Assembly: GCF_000723165.1 (NCBI RefSeq)
Contig: NZ_HG322949.1
Location: 1,803,184 to 1,867,183 of the forward strand
Source: Janthinobacterium agaricidamnosum NBRC 102515 = DSM 9628
GTDB taxonomy: Bacteria > Pseudomonadota > Gammaproteobacteria > Burkholderiales > Burkholderiaceae_D
Reading direction: 5' to 3'
DNA: 64,000 nucleotides
The notes beneath the pieces were generated by a model. The model was not told where the DNA came from, ran no database searches, and saw only the letters and a program-made list of their open reading frames with translations. Of the stretch, positions 33,438 through 42,309 are shown in pieces (positions within the stretch are counted from its first letter, which is position 1; each line of letters starts with the position of its first letter). A program made the translations under genes and the position numbers.

Positions 33438-36400
33438 ATGCCTATACGTCTTCCCCATTTATTTCATTCCACGACATCGTCCGCGGTCACGCCGGACCAT
33501 GCCCGCAACAGTGCACCCGCACCCTTGGCGCCGCATGCGGCGCCGCTATCGGGCCGGCTGGAGGGCCAGGCCGATAAAGACAGATCGAAAGTGGGGCGTG
33601 TCCTCGGCAAACGCCAGTTCGCGCTCAGTTCGCGCGCGGTCGGCCTGGGGCGCGTGCGAATTGCCGAGTTGCCGCATAAGACAGGGTTGCCGGCGCGCAT
33701 CGATGATCGCCAGACACTGCATGCGTCGGCGCGCGCGCTGGCGCAGCGGGTCGAACGCATCATGGACACCACGCTGGAAGAATTGCCAGAAATTAATGCC
33801 CGGCCGGGACGCTCGGCGCTGGTGGAAAAGTTGAGCGGGTATTGGCCCGCCAGCATGTTCATTCCGAAAAAGGTGAGCGAGCTGCTCGCCGAGGACGTAG
33901 TCGTTACGAACTATTCGTTGAAAAAAGTCACGCAAAAGATCGTATTCAAAAAGAAGATCATACTCAATAAACAAAAGACCGTATTCAAGCAAGAGATCGA
34001 TAAGGCGGCCGGCGCAGTGCCGCGCGATACCCGTCCCCAGCGCCGCGATTTTCTGGATCAAATCGCGGCCGGCATGGCACAGTTGACGCAAGTTGAACGC
34101 GAATACATCGCGGCACGCGACGCGGTGTCCAGTCAAGGCGAGACACCGTCCTCCGTCTCGGTGGATAAACTGAATGACGCGCAACTGCGCTTGCAAGAGG
34201 CGGTAGACACATTGCATGCATCGGTCACATTAACCACCATGCTGGGTAGCCACGACAATGCGCTGGCCACCGACTTATTGCGGCGCAAGACCGACTTCGT
34301 CAAGGTCCAGGTCGAGATTTGCCAGGAAAAGCTGCGCAAGACCGGCCTCGACCTGGACCAGCAGCGCGGCTTGCTGAATCAGCAGCGCGACGGTTTGCAG
34401 CAGGCGGTGGCGCTGGCCGACCTGGCCGTGGCCGACGCCGAACGTGGCCAGTTCACGATGGAAACCTTGTTGATCTGGATGCAAGAACAACTGGTACTGG
34501 ACCAGGCGCCACAGCCGGCCGATGCCAGGCATGACCAGGAGCGCGCCAGCCGGATCGCCGAGACCGGGCAGCAGATCGCGCAGTTGCAGCCGGTCATTTC
34601 GGCGGCACGGCAGCAACTGGCCGCCTGCGAGCGCGAGCGCAGCCAGGCGCAAGAGGCGCTCGATCAATTTGCACCGGTGTATACCGAACAAATGACGCAA
34701 TTGTATGCGCAGCGGCGCAAGGTGGTCGGCGAACAGGAGCAGTTGAGCAAGTCGGCCGCCGCGCTGCCGGCCCGGGCCGAGGCGTGGCAACAGCGCGCCG
34801 GCGACACGTACGCGCTGCAGCACGAACAGCACCAGCAAGCCATCGATGCGCTGGTGCGCACCGCGCCGGGCTTCGCGCCGCAAAAATTACTGGCCTCGGC
34901 CGACGCGCACGCCCAGTTGCAGACGGCGCTGCGCCAGGTCGCCGAGGCATTGCCCGAAGATGATGTGCAAGCCGAACGCAGCTTGCCGCGCATGGCGGTG
35001 GTCGAGATCATCAGCCGCTCGGTGGCTTCCGCTGCCGGCGGCGATGCGCAGCGCGGCGCCGACCTGCTGCGTGAATTGCTGTCGCGGCCCAGCGAGCAGT
35101 GGCTGGTTCCGCCCCCCAAGGAGGGCGTGCCGGCGCTGGTGCATGCGCCGCCATCGGACGATTTGCGTACGCTGTTCCGCAATATGGCCAGTGTGCCGCG
35201 CGGCATCGAGCTGCTCGACCAGGTGGCGGCCGGCAAGACCGGCACCACCATGAACCGGCCGCAGCTGGAGGCGCTGCACCTGTACTGGATTGCCGACCAG
35301 GCCCAGGCGCGCGAATCGTCTGACGACGTCAAGGCATGGCTGGAATCGGCCAAGTCGGTGGCCTGCCACGCGGTGCGCAACAGCGACAAGGATGCGCCGC
35401 TGTTCGATATCGAGGCTTTGCCGCTGGAACAGAAAATCGCTTTCCGCGCCGTCGGCAAAGGTTTGTTGTCGAACGCACCGGGTTCCGATTTCGACCGCAT
35501 CAACCAGACCTTGCTCAAATTTGGCGGCGAGTGGGTCGACTTGCCGAAGGATGAGCGCGGAAAACTGATGCGCCAGCTGCCCCGTTCGCCGCTCAATCCG
35601 GCCAGTACCCGCACCACGCCATTCGCACCCAAGGTGCTGCGGCTGGGCATCAAGCAACTGGAAGCGCAAGGCATGCCGTCGGTGAAAAGCGACGCCGACA
35701 AGAAGATCAGCGAGCTGACCCGCAAATTGACCGGCATCCTGCAACAGGCGCCGCTGTCGAAAGGGCGGCCGGCCACCGCTGGCGATGCCGAATTCGAGGT
35801 GATGGCGAAAGTCGTGTGCGATTACATGCTTGGCCAGCATGCCGGCCAGGAAGACAGCGCCGAGCTGGCCACGCCCCGCCTGAAGACGGATTTTCATAAA
35901 AGCAAGCGGCTGTACAAGACCCGTCTGGGTCCGCTCGACGTGGAACAGATTCGCCGCGAAAGCGCCGCGCGGTTGCGCCATTTGCGCGATCCCGGGCAGC
36001 CGCAAGCCGACGGACAACGCAAGCTGATCAAACCCAATCCCGCCGCGCAGCCGCTGCCGGCGCCGTTCGACCAGCTGTTCGGCAAGGAAGGCGCGCTGCC
36101 GGGCGAGGTCGTGCGGACGCTGGTCGGCCATCTCGACAGCCATCTGTCGGCCGCGCAAAAAACGCAGCTCGGCTGGGACGATTTGCAACTGGCGGCGCAG
36201 CTCGACAAGATGGACCACGCGGTCGCCGCGGCCGGGCGCAAGCGTTTCAACAGCAAGGCCGAGATCCACGATTTTTATGCGCCGATGCTGGAGCAGCTAC
36301 GCTTGCGCAATCAATTGACGATGACCAGCGGCGGCGAAGTCGGGGTCGGCATCCCGATGCTGCCGTGGGCGCCGGTCGCACCGCTGATCGCGAACGTCAA

Positions 36401-37682
36401 CATGACGCTGTTTTCAAAAAAACAGGAAGCCGCCTTTGCGCTGAAGAGCCCGACCTATGGCGTCGAATTCATCATGTCCGACATCGTCACCAAGGGCGCC
36501 GACATCAAGGGCACGGTAGGCTTCGGGCTGGACCTGGGCTTCTACAAATTGACCTTGCCGGCTTTTTCGCTGAAGGGGGAGGCCAATAATACCCATACCG
36601 ACTACGCCGTGCTGCGCGGCTTGCGCGGCAAGGACAAGAGCGGCGTGCGCGAGGAACAGGCGGCCCGCGATGACAGCCTGGCGCTGCTCGATACGCTGAT
36701 CAACTGGGATGCCGACGGCAAACATCCGGAACCGGGGCAGGTCTTCCAGGGGCCGCTGGAAGCGATCCTGGCGCTGCATCCGGCGGTCGAAGTGGGCTGG
36801 GGCAGCAAGGATGGCCGCAACCGCCAGGTCACGGCCGACCTCGCCGCCGCCATCCGCGTACCGCTCGGCATCGACCGGCTGTCGGCCGGGGTGGGCCTGA
36901 ATATCAACGCCAAGGCCGACGGTTCCACCGAACGCACCGTCGAACACTCCAGCTTTGCCCATCGCGAGCTGCATGACCAGTTCGACCAGCGCCGCCAGCG
37001 CATGGCCGCCGGGGTGGTGCTGGGCGGTTCCGGCACCTCGTACAAGCAGGCGCTGACCCATGACGACGGCGGCCTGGATGGCAGCATCCGCATCCCGGCG
37101 CCGTTCAGCCTGGCCGACCTGAGCCGCGAGCTGGCCTACAATCTGGAGCGCAATGGCGTGACCACCTTCAGCATCGGCGACAAGGCCGGCGCCAGCGCGG
37201 ACCGGGTCTATGGCCGGGCGGAAACGCTGCTGGCCGAGATCGAGGCGAACATGGAGGAATTCTACCTGCGCTTCCTGGAAGCGCTGCCAGTCGAGCCTGG
37301 CGCAGTCAGGGACACGCCCGAAAACCGCGCGCTGGCCGAATCCACGTTGCGCCAGTTCATGGCCGACTTGAAGACGGCCGCATCGCGTCCCAACCTGCAA
37401 TTCAACTTGAAGTATGAATTGCAGCCGAGGATGAGCGGCTGGGTCGACGGCTTGCGTGCGATGGAAGCGATCGCCGCGCACAACGGCGACCTCGACGCGG
37501 TGCAGGAGTATCGCCAAGCCGCCATCCAGCTGATGCAGTTCCGCAGCAGCTGGGCTTTCAAGAATTGCGCGATCCGCAGCAAGGGCAAGGCCGGCGACGA
37601 CCGTGGCTGGGATTTCCTGGTGCGCCTGATGTCGCGCAGCAGCGCCGAAAGCTCGGTGGCGCTGAACGCCTATCCGGCCTGA
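33438..37682 (+). CDS. Giant candidate T3SS effector, copy 2 (1414 aa)
   Basis: The product is 1414 aa, a tandem paralogue of the 1369-aa gene with the same order: disordered N-terminus (MPIRLPHLFHSTTSS), helical first half, beta-rich last third (SKKQEAAFALKSPTYGVEFI, GTVGFGLDLGFYKLTLPAF), and end DDRGWDFLVRLMSRSSAESS. It differs by a Lys-rich insertion at about residues 155-190 (KKVTQKIVFKKKIILNKQ) and an extra loop near residue 555. No signal peptide, no membrane helix, no SD. Parts are nearly identical to copy 1 at DNA level and others diverged, suggesting gene conversion. Function unknown; effector status is inferred from HrpL-type control and context. Confidence 0.75.
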   Translation: MPIRLPHLFHSTTSSAVTPDHARNSAPAPLAPHAAPLSGRLEGQADKDRSKVGRVLGKRQFALSSRAVGLGRVRIAELPHKTGLPARIDDRQTLHASARALAQRVERIMDTTLEELPEINARPGRSALVEKLSGYWPASMFIPKKVSELLAEDVVVTNYSLKKVTQKIVFKKKIILNKQKTVFKQEIDKAAGAVPRDTRPQRRDFLDQIAAGMAQLTQVEREYIAARDAVSSQGETPSSVSVDKLNDAQLRLQEAVDTLHASVTLTTMLGSHDNALATDLLRRKTDFVKVQVEICQEKLRKTGLDLDQQRGLLNQQRDGLQQAVALADLAVADAERGQFTMETLLIWMQEQLVLDQAPQPADARHDQERASRIAETGQQIAQLQPVISAARQQLAACERERSQAQEALDQFAPVYTEQMTQLYAQRRKVVGEQEQLSKSAAALPARAEAWQQRAGDTYALQHEQHQQAIDALVRTAPGFAPQKLLASADAHAQLQTALRQVAEALPEDDVQAERSLPRMAVVEIISRSVASAAGGDAQRGADLLRELLSRPSEQWLVPPPKEGVPALVHAPPSDDLRTLFRNMASVPRGIELLDQVAAGKTGTTMNRPQLEALHLYWIADQAQARESSDDVKAWLESAKSVACHAVRNSDKDAPLFDIEALPLEQKIAFRAVGKGLLSNAPGSDFDRINQTLLKFGGEWVDLPKDERGKLMRQLPRSPLNPASTRTTPFAPKVLRLGIKQLEAQGMPSVKSDADKKISELTRKLTGILQQAPLSKGRPATAGDAEFEVMAKVVCDYMLGQHAGQEDSAELATPRLKTDFHKSKRLYKTRLGPLDVEQIRRESAARLRHLRDPGQPQADGQRKLIKPNPAAQPLPAPFDQLFGKEGALPGEVVRTLVGHLDSHLSAAQKTQLGWDDLQLAAQLDKMDHAVAAAGRKRFNSKAEIHDFYAPMLEQLRLRNQLTMTSGGEVGVGIPMLPWAPVAPLIANVNMTLFSKKQEAAFALKSPTYGVEFIMSDIVTKGADIKGTVGFGLDLGFYKLTLPAFSLKGEANNTHTDYAVLRGLRGKDKSGVREEQAARDDSLALLDTLINWDADGKHPEPGQVFQGPLEAILALHPAVEVGWGSKDGRNRQVTADLAAAIRVPLGIDRLSAGVGLNINAKADGSTERTVEHSSFAHRELHDQFDQRRQRMAAGVVLGGSGTSYKQALTHDDGGLDGSIRIPAPFSLADLSRELAYNLERNGVTTFSIGDKAGASADRVYGRAETLLAEIEANMEEFYLRFLEALPVEPGAVRDTPENRALAESTLRQFMADLKTAASRPNLQFNLKYELQPRMSGWVDGLRAMEAIAAHNGDLDAVQEYRQAAIQLMQFRSSWAFKNCAIRSKGKAGDDRGWDFLVRLMSRSSAESSVALNAYPA

Positions 37683-37694
37683 TATGCATGGCAA

Positions 37695-37745
37695 CCTGCC
37701 GGCTGGTCCGGCAGGCGTAAAAAAAGCCCCGTCACAACGGGGCTT
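37695..37745. terminator. Two hairpins between convergent genes
   Basis: The first hairpin is CCTGCCGG / CCGGCAGG (37695-37715). The second is AAGCCCC / GGGGCTT (37724-37745), which on the minus strand is followed by a run of seven T. The second is therefore a textbook rho-independent terminator for the PilT-like gene; the first may serve the effector gene. Confidence 0.8.
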
Positions 37746-37767
37746 GCATGGTGCGGAATTGGCCGCC

Positions 37768-38862
37768 TTAGCGCGGGCTGTTCATCATTTCGTGCAATTC
37801 GAGCCGGTTGTAGGTGGCGCGCATCGCATCTTTCGAGCTGACCTGGTTCTTGCTGACCATCTTGGCCAGCACTTCGTTCAAGCCGCGCGACAGATTGTCT
37901 TCCTTGCGCTTGATGAAGTCCGTAATCATGTGCAGCTTGCCCGGGTCGCTGATGAACGGCGCCACTTGCTGGTTTTGATTAAAGATCATTTCGCTGGCAA
38001 GCACGAACGATTCGCCGTCTTCGCTCGGCAGCAGGTTTTGATAAATCACGCCGACCAGCGAATTGGCCAGCGCGGCGGAGCGCTGGCTATATTCGTTCGA
38101 CGGGAAAAAGCTCAGGAACTTGCTGATCGCGCCCAGCGCGCTATTGGTGTGCATGGTGGCCATCATCAGGTGGCCCGATTCGCCGGCGTGCAGGACGGTG
38201 TCGGCGGCGTTGAAGTCGCGGATTTCGCCGAGCATCAGCACATCCGGTTTTTGGCGCAAGCCTTCACGCAAGCCACTTGCAAAACTTTCGGTATCGGTCG
38301 GCACTTCCTTTTGCGAGATGATCGACAAGTTGCGCTCAAGAATGTATTCAATCGGTTCTTCGATGGTGACGATATGGCCGTTGCGGTGCGTATTCAAATG
38401 TTGCAGCATCGACGCGATGGTGGTGGTCTTGCCGGAGCCGGTCGGCCCGGTGACCAGGATGATGCCCTTGGTCGCTTCCAGCATGGTCTTGACGTACAGC
38501 GGCAAGCCGGTTTTTTCGATCGGCAGCGGGTGCAGCGGCAATTTGCGGATCGAGATCGCCACTTTTTCGCCACTTGCCAGGCGGTAGGCGTTGCAACGCA
38601 GGCGGCAATTGGTCAGCGCACGGGAACGGTCGATCGCCGCGGTAATGATTTTATCTTCCCAGTCTTCGTCGATCGATTCCAGCACCGGCACCATGTCGCG
38701 CAACTCGACCGGTTCCGGGCTGGTCTCGACCCAACCCCTTGGGGTCTTGATCATAATCGGCATATCCTGTTCGATATGCACGTCGGAAAACACACGTCCC
38801 GTATTGATCAGGGACATCAGCTCCCAGAGAACGTTTCTTTCGGGAAAAAAATCCTGGCTCAT
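37768..38862 (-). CDS. PilT-like secretion/retraction ATPase
   Basis: The product is 364 aa. PilT-family hexamers power type IV pilus retraction. The Walker A motif is GPTGSGKTTTIASML, the Asp box TIEEPIEYILE, Walker B DVLMLGEIRD, and the His box GHLMMATMHTNSA; all are intact. The N-terminal about 130 residues form the PAS-like domain of this ATPase class. It stands alone, ended by its own terminator, between the giant effector and the sigma gene, 10 kb from the type IVb pilus operon. It may be the retraction motor for that pilus, similar to BfpF, or serve an unlinked pilus. Confidence 0.88.
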   Translation of the reverse strand: MSQDFFPERNVLWELMSLINTGRVFSDVHIEQDMPIMIKTPRGWVETSPEPVELRDMVPVLESIDEDWEDKIITAAIDRSRALTNCRLRCNAYRLASGEKVAISIRKLPLHPLPIEKTGLPLYVKTMLEATKGIILVTGPTGSGKTTTIASMLQHLNTHRNGHIVTIEEPIEYILERNLSIISQKEVPTDTESFASGLREGLRQKPDVLMLGEIRDFNAADTVLHAGESGHLMMATMHTNSALGAISKFLSFFPSNEYSQRSAALANSLVGVIYQNLLPSEDGESFVLASEMIFNQNQQVAPFISDPGKLHMITDFIKRKEDNLSRGLNEVLAKMVSKNQVSSKDAMRATYNRLELHEMMNSPR

Positions 38863-39197
38863 GTTGGTGGCTTCTTTTTTCTACTCATTATTAATGTACG
38901 GATACACGGATTGATACGTTGTCGTAGTCACAATCAAAGACTAATTTTACTCTGTTTGCGGCGACATATTCTCAAAAAATCTCGTGTGCGGCCTGACATT
39001 GATGTTTACGATATGGCGCGTTTTGCCCGAGTGGCGCCCGGCTCAATGATTGAATTTCTGGAGGGCAATTTTTTCACTGGCGATATGTCGGAGTTGGTGT
39101 GGTCGGCGCAGTCATCGCGTTGCTGGCGCTGCCGGCCATCATACCGCAAGTATCGCGCGGTTCAGTCGCGCGCGCATGCTTGCCCGATATGCATTTC
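38863..39197. other. Gene-free stretch upstream of the PilT-like gene
   Basis: The gap is 335 bp. The part next to the PilT-like start (38870-38960) is AT-rich and probably holds its promoter. No HrpL-type box, hairpin or convincing frame is seen in the rest. Confidence 0.5.
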
Positions 39198-39383
39198 CTA
39201 GGACTCCGCTTCGATCAGGCAAACCATCTGCGCGCGCCGCCGGGCTTCCTGTTCCAGGCGTATCATGTGCAACTGGATGCGCGCGGCGCGGCGCGCCGTG
39301 ATGATGTGCTGGGCTTGCCGGTCGAGATCGCGCAGTTGCCAGCGGATCGTCATTTTGCGGACTAATCGTAAAAGCTGTTTCAT
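39198..39383 (-). CDS. 61-aa basic helical protein downstream of the sigma gene
   Basis: The ATG at 39383 has AAAGGT upstream. The product is strongly basic and probably one long helix (MKQLLRLVRKMTIRWQL, then RLEQEARRRAQMV). It begins 51 bp after the sigma factor stop on the same strand, so the two are probably co-transcribed. Small partners next to ECF sigma genes are sometimes anti-sigma or accessory factors, but this one has no membrane helix or zinc motif. Function unknown. Confidence 0.5.
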   Translation of the reverse strand: MKQLLRLVRKMTIRWQLRDLDRQAQHIITARRAARIQLHMIRLEQEARRRAQMVCLIEAES

Positions 39384-39434
39384 GGATGACCTTTCAAGAG
39401 GTGGCTGCCTGAATAAAATGGGTGCAAATTATTT

Positions 39435-40022
39435 TCAGGCAAATTCGCCGAATTGCGAACGCACCGTGGCGCGTACCCGCGACACCCGCGAACGCACCGT
39501 GCCGATAGGCACCTGCATATGTTCGGCCGCCATTTCATACGTCATGTCGCCCTGCAGGACCGCTTCAAAGGTGCTGCGGATTTTCGGCAGCATATTACCC
39601 AGCAGCGCATTGATGCGGGTGTTCAACTGGCGCGCCTCGATCACCGTGGCCGGGTCCGAGCACGGATCGACCAGTTGTTCCATGAAGTTTTCATCGACTG
39701 TTTCGTAGCGGTCGGCGCAATTGCGGCGGACTTGATTGCGGGCCAGGTTCAGCGCGATGCCGAACAGCCAGGTCGACGGTTTCGACAGGCCGGAAAAACG
39801 GTGGCCGCAGCGGACGGCTTCGGCGAAGGTGTTTTGCACCACATCCTCGGCATCTTCGCTGTTGCGCAGATAGCGTTTGACGAACAGCAGCAAGTGATCG
39901 TAGTGCTCGACGAACAAGGCGTTGACGTCAATGACCGCAGCGTTTGCCGATGCCGGGGCATCGAGTGGCGCGTTGTTGTGATCCAGATCGATTTCAGCAA
40001 TTTCAATGGTAGCGGTCATCAT
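39435..40022 (-). CDS. hrpL: ECF sigma factor of HrpL type
   Basis: The product is 195 aa. Region 2 (about 37-100) contains NSEDAEDVVQNTFAEAV and STWLFGIALNLARNQVRR. Region 4 (about 135-190) contains the helix-turn-helix MTYEMAAEHMQVPIGTVRSR. It has no extra C-terminal domain. An N-terminal extension of about 30 residues is unlike typical short ECFs. The start ATG-ATG at 40022 has GAGGAA upstream. The gene diverges from sctI. The symbol is given because the window holds at least eight GGAACY-N15/16-YYACNNA boxes, the HrpL target type, and this is the only sigma gene seen. The link is inference. Confidence 0.82.
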   Translation of the reverse strand: MMTATIEIAEIDLDHNNAPLDAPASANAAVIDVNALFVEHYDHLLLFVKRYLRNSEDAEDVVQNTFAEAVRCGHRFSGLSKPSTWLFGIALNLARNQVRRNCADRYETVDENFMEQLVDPCSDPATVIEARQLNTRINALLGNMLPKIRSTFEAVLQGDMTYEMAAEHMQVPIGTVRSRVSRVRATVRSQFGEFA

Positions 40023-40265
40023 GTTTTCCTCAGGCGAGTGGTCGAAGTTATCGGTATGGTCAAGCGCGACAGGCGTTGTTTTTAAACTGTTGTTGCGCCG
40101 ATGAACGAACCTTAACAGTAATTTTTTCGCCTGATTTCAAACGATGATTATTCGTGAGACATTGAGAAAAGTTGAGCAATGGCGGCAGGATTGTTGAGAA
40201 AAAAGCTGGAACTATTCTGTATATGATATGCATGGTTTCCAGGGCGCCGATGCCTTGTCCGCGAT

Positions 40266-40294
40266 GGAACCGCGCGGGCCGCTGCCGCTACCTA
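40266..40294 (+). promoter_or_regulatory. HrpL-type box for sctI operon
   Basis: GGAACC, 16 nt, CTACCTA; the -35 part is perfect and the -10 part is a YYACNNA variant. It lies 42 bp upstream of the sctI ATG. Confidence 0.7.
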
Positions 40295-40336
40295 TGATGA
40301 CTGCCGCCACGGCTCTCATCAATAAAGGACCGCATC

Positions 40337-40765
40337 ATGACACTCCCAACCGGTATTCCAGCGGCATCGCTCGCTACCCCTCATGCCGATGCCTCGGCAA
40401 GCGCTGGCGGCGCCAAATCCGTGCTGGTGCTCGATGCGCCGGATGGCGCCGCATTCCGTGCCACGCTGGCGCGCCAGATGGAACAGGCGCAGCCGGCGTC
40501 CAGCGTTGCTCCCGCCACGCCTGGCACGGACGGTGGCTCGCTGGGCGACCGCCTGATGACCCGTGTCTCCGACCTGGCCAGCGACGTGCAGGAAAACCAT
40601 GCGATCGTATCCCGCTCGCTGGAACAGGCCACCCGGCAAGGCAACCCGGAACAAATGATGAAGGCGATGATGGCGCTCAACGATTACCAGACGCGCATCC
40701 AGTTCATTTCCAAGGTGACTTCGAAAGCCATTTCATCGCTCGATCAACTGACCAAGCTGCAATAA
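40337..40765 (+). CDS. sctI: T3SS inner rod protein SctI
   Basis: The product is 142 aa with AAAGGA upstream of the ATG. SctI makes the short adapter rod between the export pore and needle. The N-terminal half is flexible (Ala/Ser/Thr/Pro). The C-terminal helix PEQMMKAMMALNDYQTRIQF, then ISKVTSKAISSLDQLTKLQ, is the family signature seen in YscI/HrpB. It is followed at once by sctJ, as in Ysc and Hrp systems. Confidence 0.9.
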   Translation: MTLPTGIPAASLATPHADASASAGGAKSVLVLDAPDGAAFRATLARQMEQAQPASSVAPATPGTDGGSLGDRLMTRVSDLASDVQENHAIVSRSLEQATRQGNPEQMMKAMMALNDYQTRIQFISKVTSKAISSLDQLTKLQ

Positions 40766-40766
40766 C

Positions 40767-41663
40767 ATGAAGGCAGTCATGTACTCTCCACTGATATCGC
40801 TCTGCAAGTCGATCTTGCGCGCGTTTGCGCGGCCGCGCCGCCTGGCGCTGTATTGCTGCGTGTTCGCAATGGCCATGCTGACCGCCTGCAGCAACCAGGT
40901 GAATTTGCAAACCGGGCTCAATGACGCCGATGCGAATGAAATCCTGTCCTTGCTGACCCGTTCCGGCGTCGATGCGCAGAAAGTCACCGGCAAGGACGGC
41001 GTGACACTGACCGTCGACGCGGGCGATCTGTCGCGCGCGACGATGTCGATGCGCCAGGCCGGCCTGCCGCGCCGCAACTTGTCCAACCTGGGCGCGATCT
41101 TCAAGAAGGAAGGCATGATTTCGACCCCGCTGGAAGAGCGCGTGCGCTATATCCACGGCCTGGCCGAAGAGCTGGAAGACACCGTGCAGCAGTTCGATCA
41201 TGTGATCGCCGCGCGCGTGCACGTGGTGCTGCCGGAACGGGTCGCGCCGGGCGAACCGGTGCAGCCGTCGTCGGCGGCGGTGTTCGTGAAATATTATGCG
41301 CCTATCGATGAAGACACTTTGCTGCCGCGCATCCGCAACCTGGTGGCGTCCAGCATCCCGGGCTTGTCCGGCGAAGCGGGGCGCAACAAGGTGTCGGTGA
41401 TCCTGGAAGCGAGCGAACCGCTGCAGCCGGTATTCGTCGAGTGGACCCAGGTCGGGCCGTTCCGCGTGCTGGCCGCATCGTCCGGCACGCTGATGTGGAC
41501 CCTGGGCGGCTGCGCGGCCCTGCTGCTGCTGGTGCTGGCCGGCCTGGTCTGGGTCTTGCTCAAATATCACCCGACGCTGATGCCGCGCCTGCGCGCCCAT
41601 TTCGGCAAGCCGGCGCGATTTGATGAAGCCAATGCCGAAGCCGGCGAAGGCGGCGCATCGTGA
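40767..41663 (+). CDS. sctJ: T3SS inner-membrane ring lipoprotein SctJ
   Basis: The product is 298 aa. A lipoprotein signal ends in the lipobox LTAC, with Cys at about residue 41. Two ring-building domains follow: VNLQTGLNDADANEILSLL, then NLSNLGAIFKKEGMISTPLE and AARVHVVLPER. A C-terminal membrane helix covers about 242-265 (WTLGGCAALLLLVLAGLVW). It forms the inner ring with SctD. One base separates it from sctI. Confidence 0.96.
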   Translation: MKAVMYSPLISLCKSILRAFARPRRLALYCCVFAMAMLTACSNQVNLQTGLNDADANEILSLLTRSGVDAQKVTGKDGVTLTVDAGDLSRATMSMRQAGLPRRNLSNLGAIFKKEGMISTPLEERVRYIHGLAEELEDTVQQFDHVIAARVHVVLPERVAPGEPVQPSSAAVFVKYYAPIDEDTLLPRIRNLVASSIPGLSGEAGRNKVSVILEASEPLQPVFVEWTQVGPFRVLAASSGTLMWTLGGCAALLLLVLAGLVWVLLKYHPTLMPRLRAHFGKPARFDEANAEAGEGGAS

Positions 41664-42295
41664 TGGTGGCCGACAGCCGCGTCGAAGCGCCGCTGGGCGC
41701 CGACTTTATCGACTGGTGGTTTGCGCCGTGGCCGCCTGCGCCGGCGAGTGACGCTGAGCAAGCTGAACAAGGTGCGCCGGGCTTGCCGGCATTGCGCGAC
41801 CGCTATCGCTGGTGGTGCCAGCAGGCCGGCTGTCCGGCCGACTTGCCGGCCAGTTTCGATCCGGCCTGGCAGCCCTTGTGCGGCGCCGACGGCGCAGTAT
41901 TGCAGGCCACGGCCAGGCTGTATGCCGGCCTGATCGCCGCGCGCGAGCATGACGCGGCGCTGCTGGCCATGCTGCCGCCGGACGACCGCAAATGGTGCGC
42001 CAGCCTGGCCGCGACCCAGCCCTTGCCGCATTGCGGACGCGCCGTTTACGAGGCTGGCGACAGCGCCGACGTGCGCGGCCTGGCGGAACTGGCGCAGCAT
42101 CTGCGGCATGGCTTTCCGGGGCTCTGGCCGCGCCTGCAATGCCTGCTGCCGGCGCCGCTGGCCGGGCGCGTGCAAGCGTTGCTGGAACTGATGGCGCCGC
42201 ACGATGAATTGACGCCGCGGCAATCCGGCCGCGTGCAGCGCTGCTGGTTCATGTGCGCCGCGCGCGCCGCCGCGGCAATCCCATCTTCCGTTTGA
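41663..42295 (+). CDS. sctK: T3SS sorting platform protein SctK
   Basis: The product is 210 aa from the ATG overlapping the sctJ stop; a GTG one codon earlier is possible. SctK connects SctD to the SctQ/SctL pods. Trp/Pro-rich start (DFIDWWFAPWPP) and many Ala/Leu helices are visible. The family is weakly conserved, so the call rests on length and on its place between sctJ and sctL, equal to yscK and hrpD. Confidence 0.75.
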   Translation: MVADSRVEAPLGADFIDWWFAPWPPAPASDAEQAEQGAPGLPALRDRYRWWCQQAGCPADLPASFDPAWQPLCGADGAVLQATARLYAGLIAAREHDAALLAMLPPDDRKWCASLAATQPLPHCGRAVYEAGDSADVRGLAELAQHLRHGFPGLWPRLQCLLPAPLAGRVQALLELMAPHDELTPRQSGRVQRCWFMCAARAAAAIPSSV

Positions 42296-42309
42296 AAAGG
42301 TCAGCATCC

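Noticed and set aside
40208..40236. GGAACT upstream of sctI as a further HrpL box
   Set aside because: At 15-16 nt the -10 position reads TGCATGG or GCATGGT, which does not fit YYACNNA; the better box is at 40266-40294.
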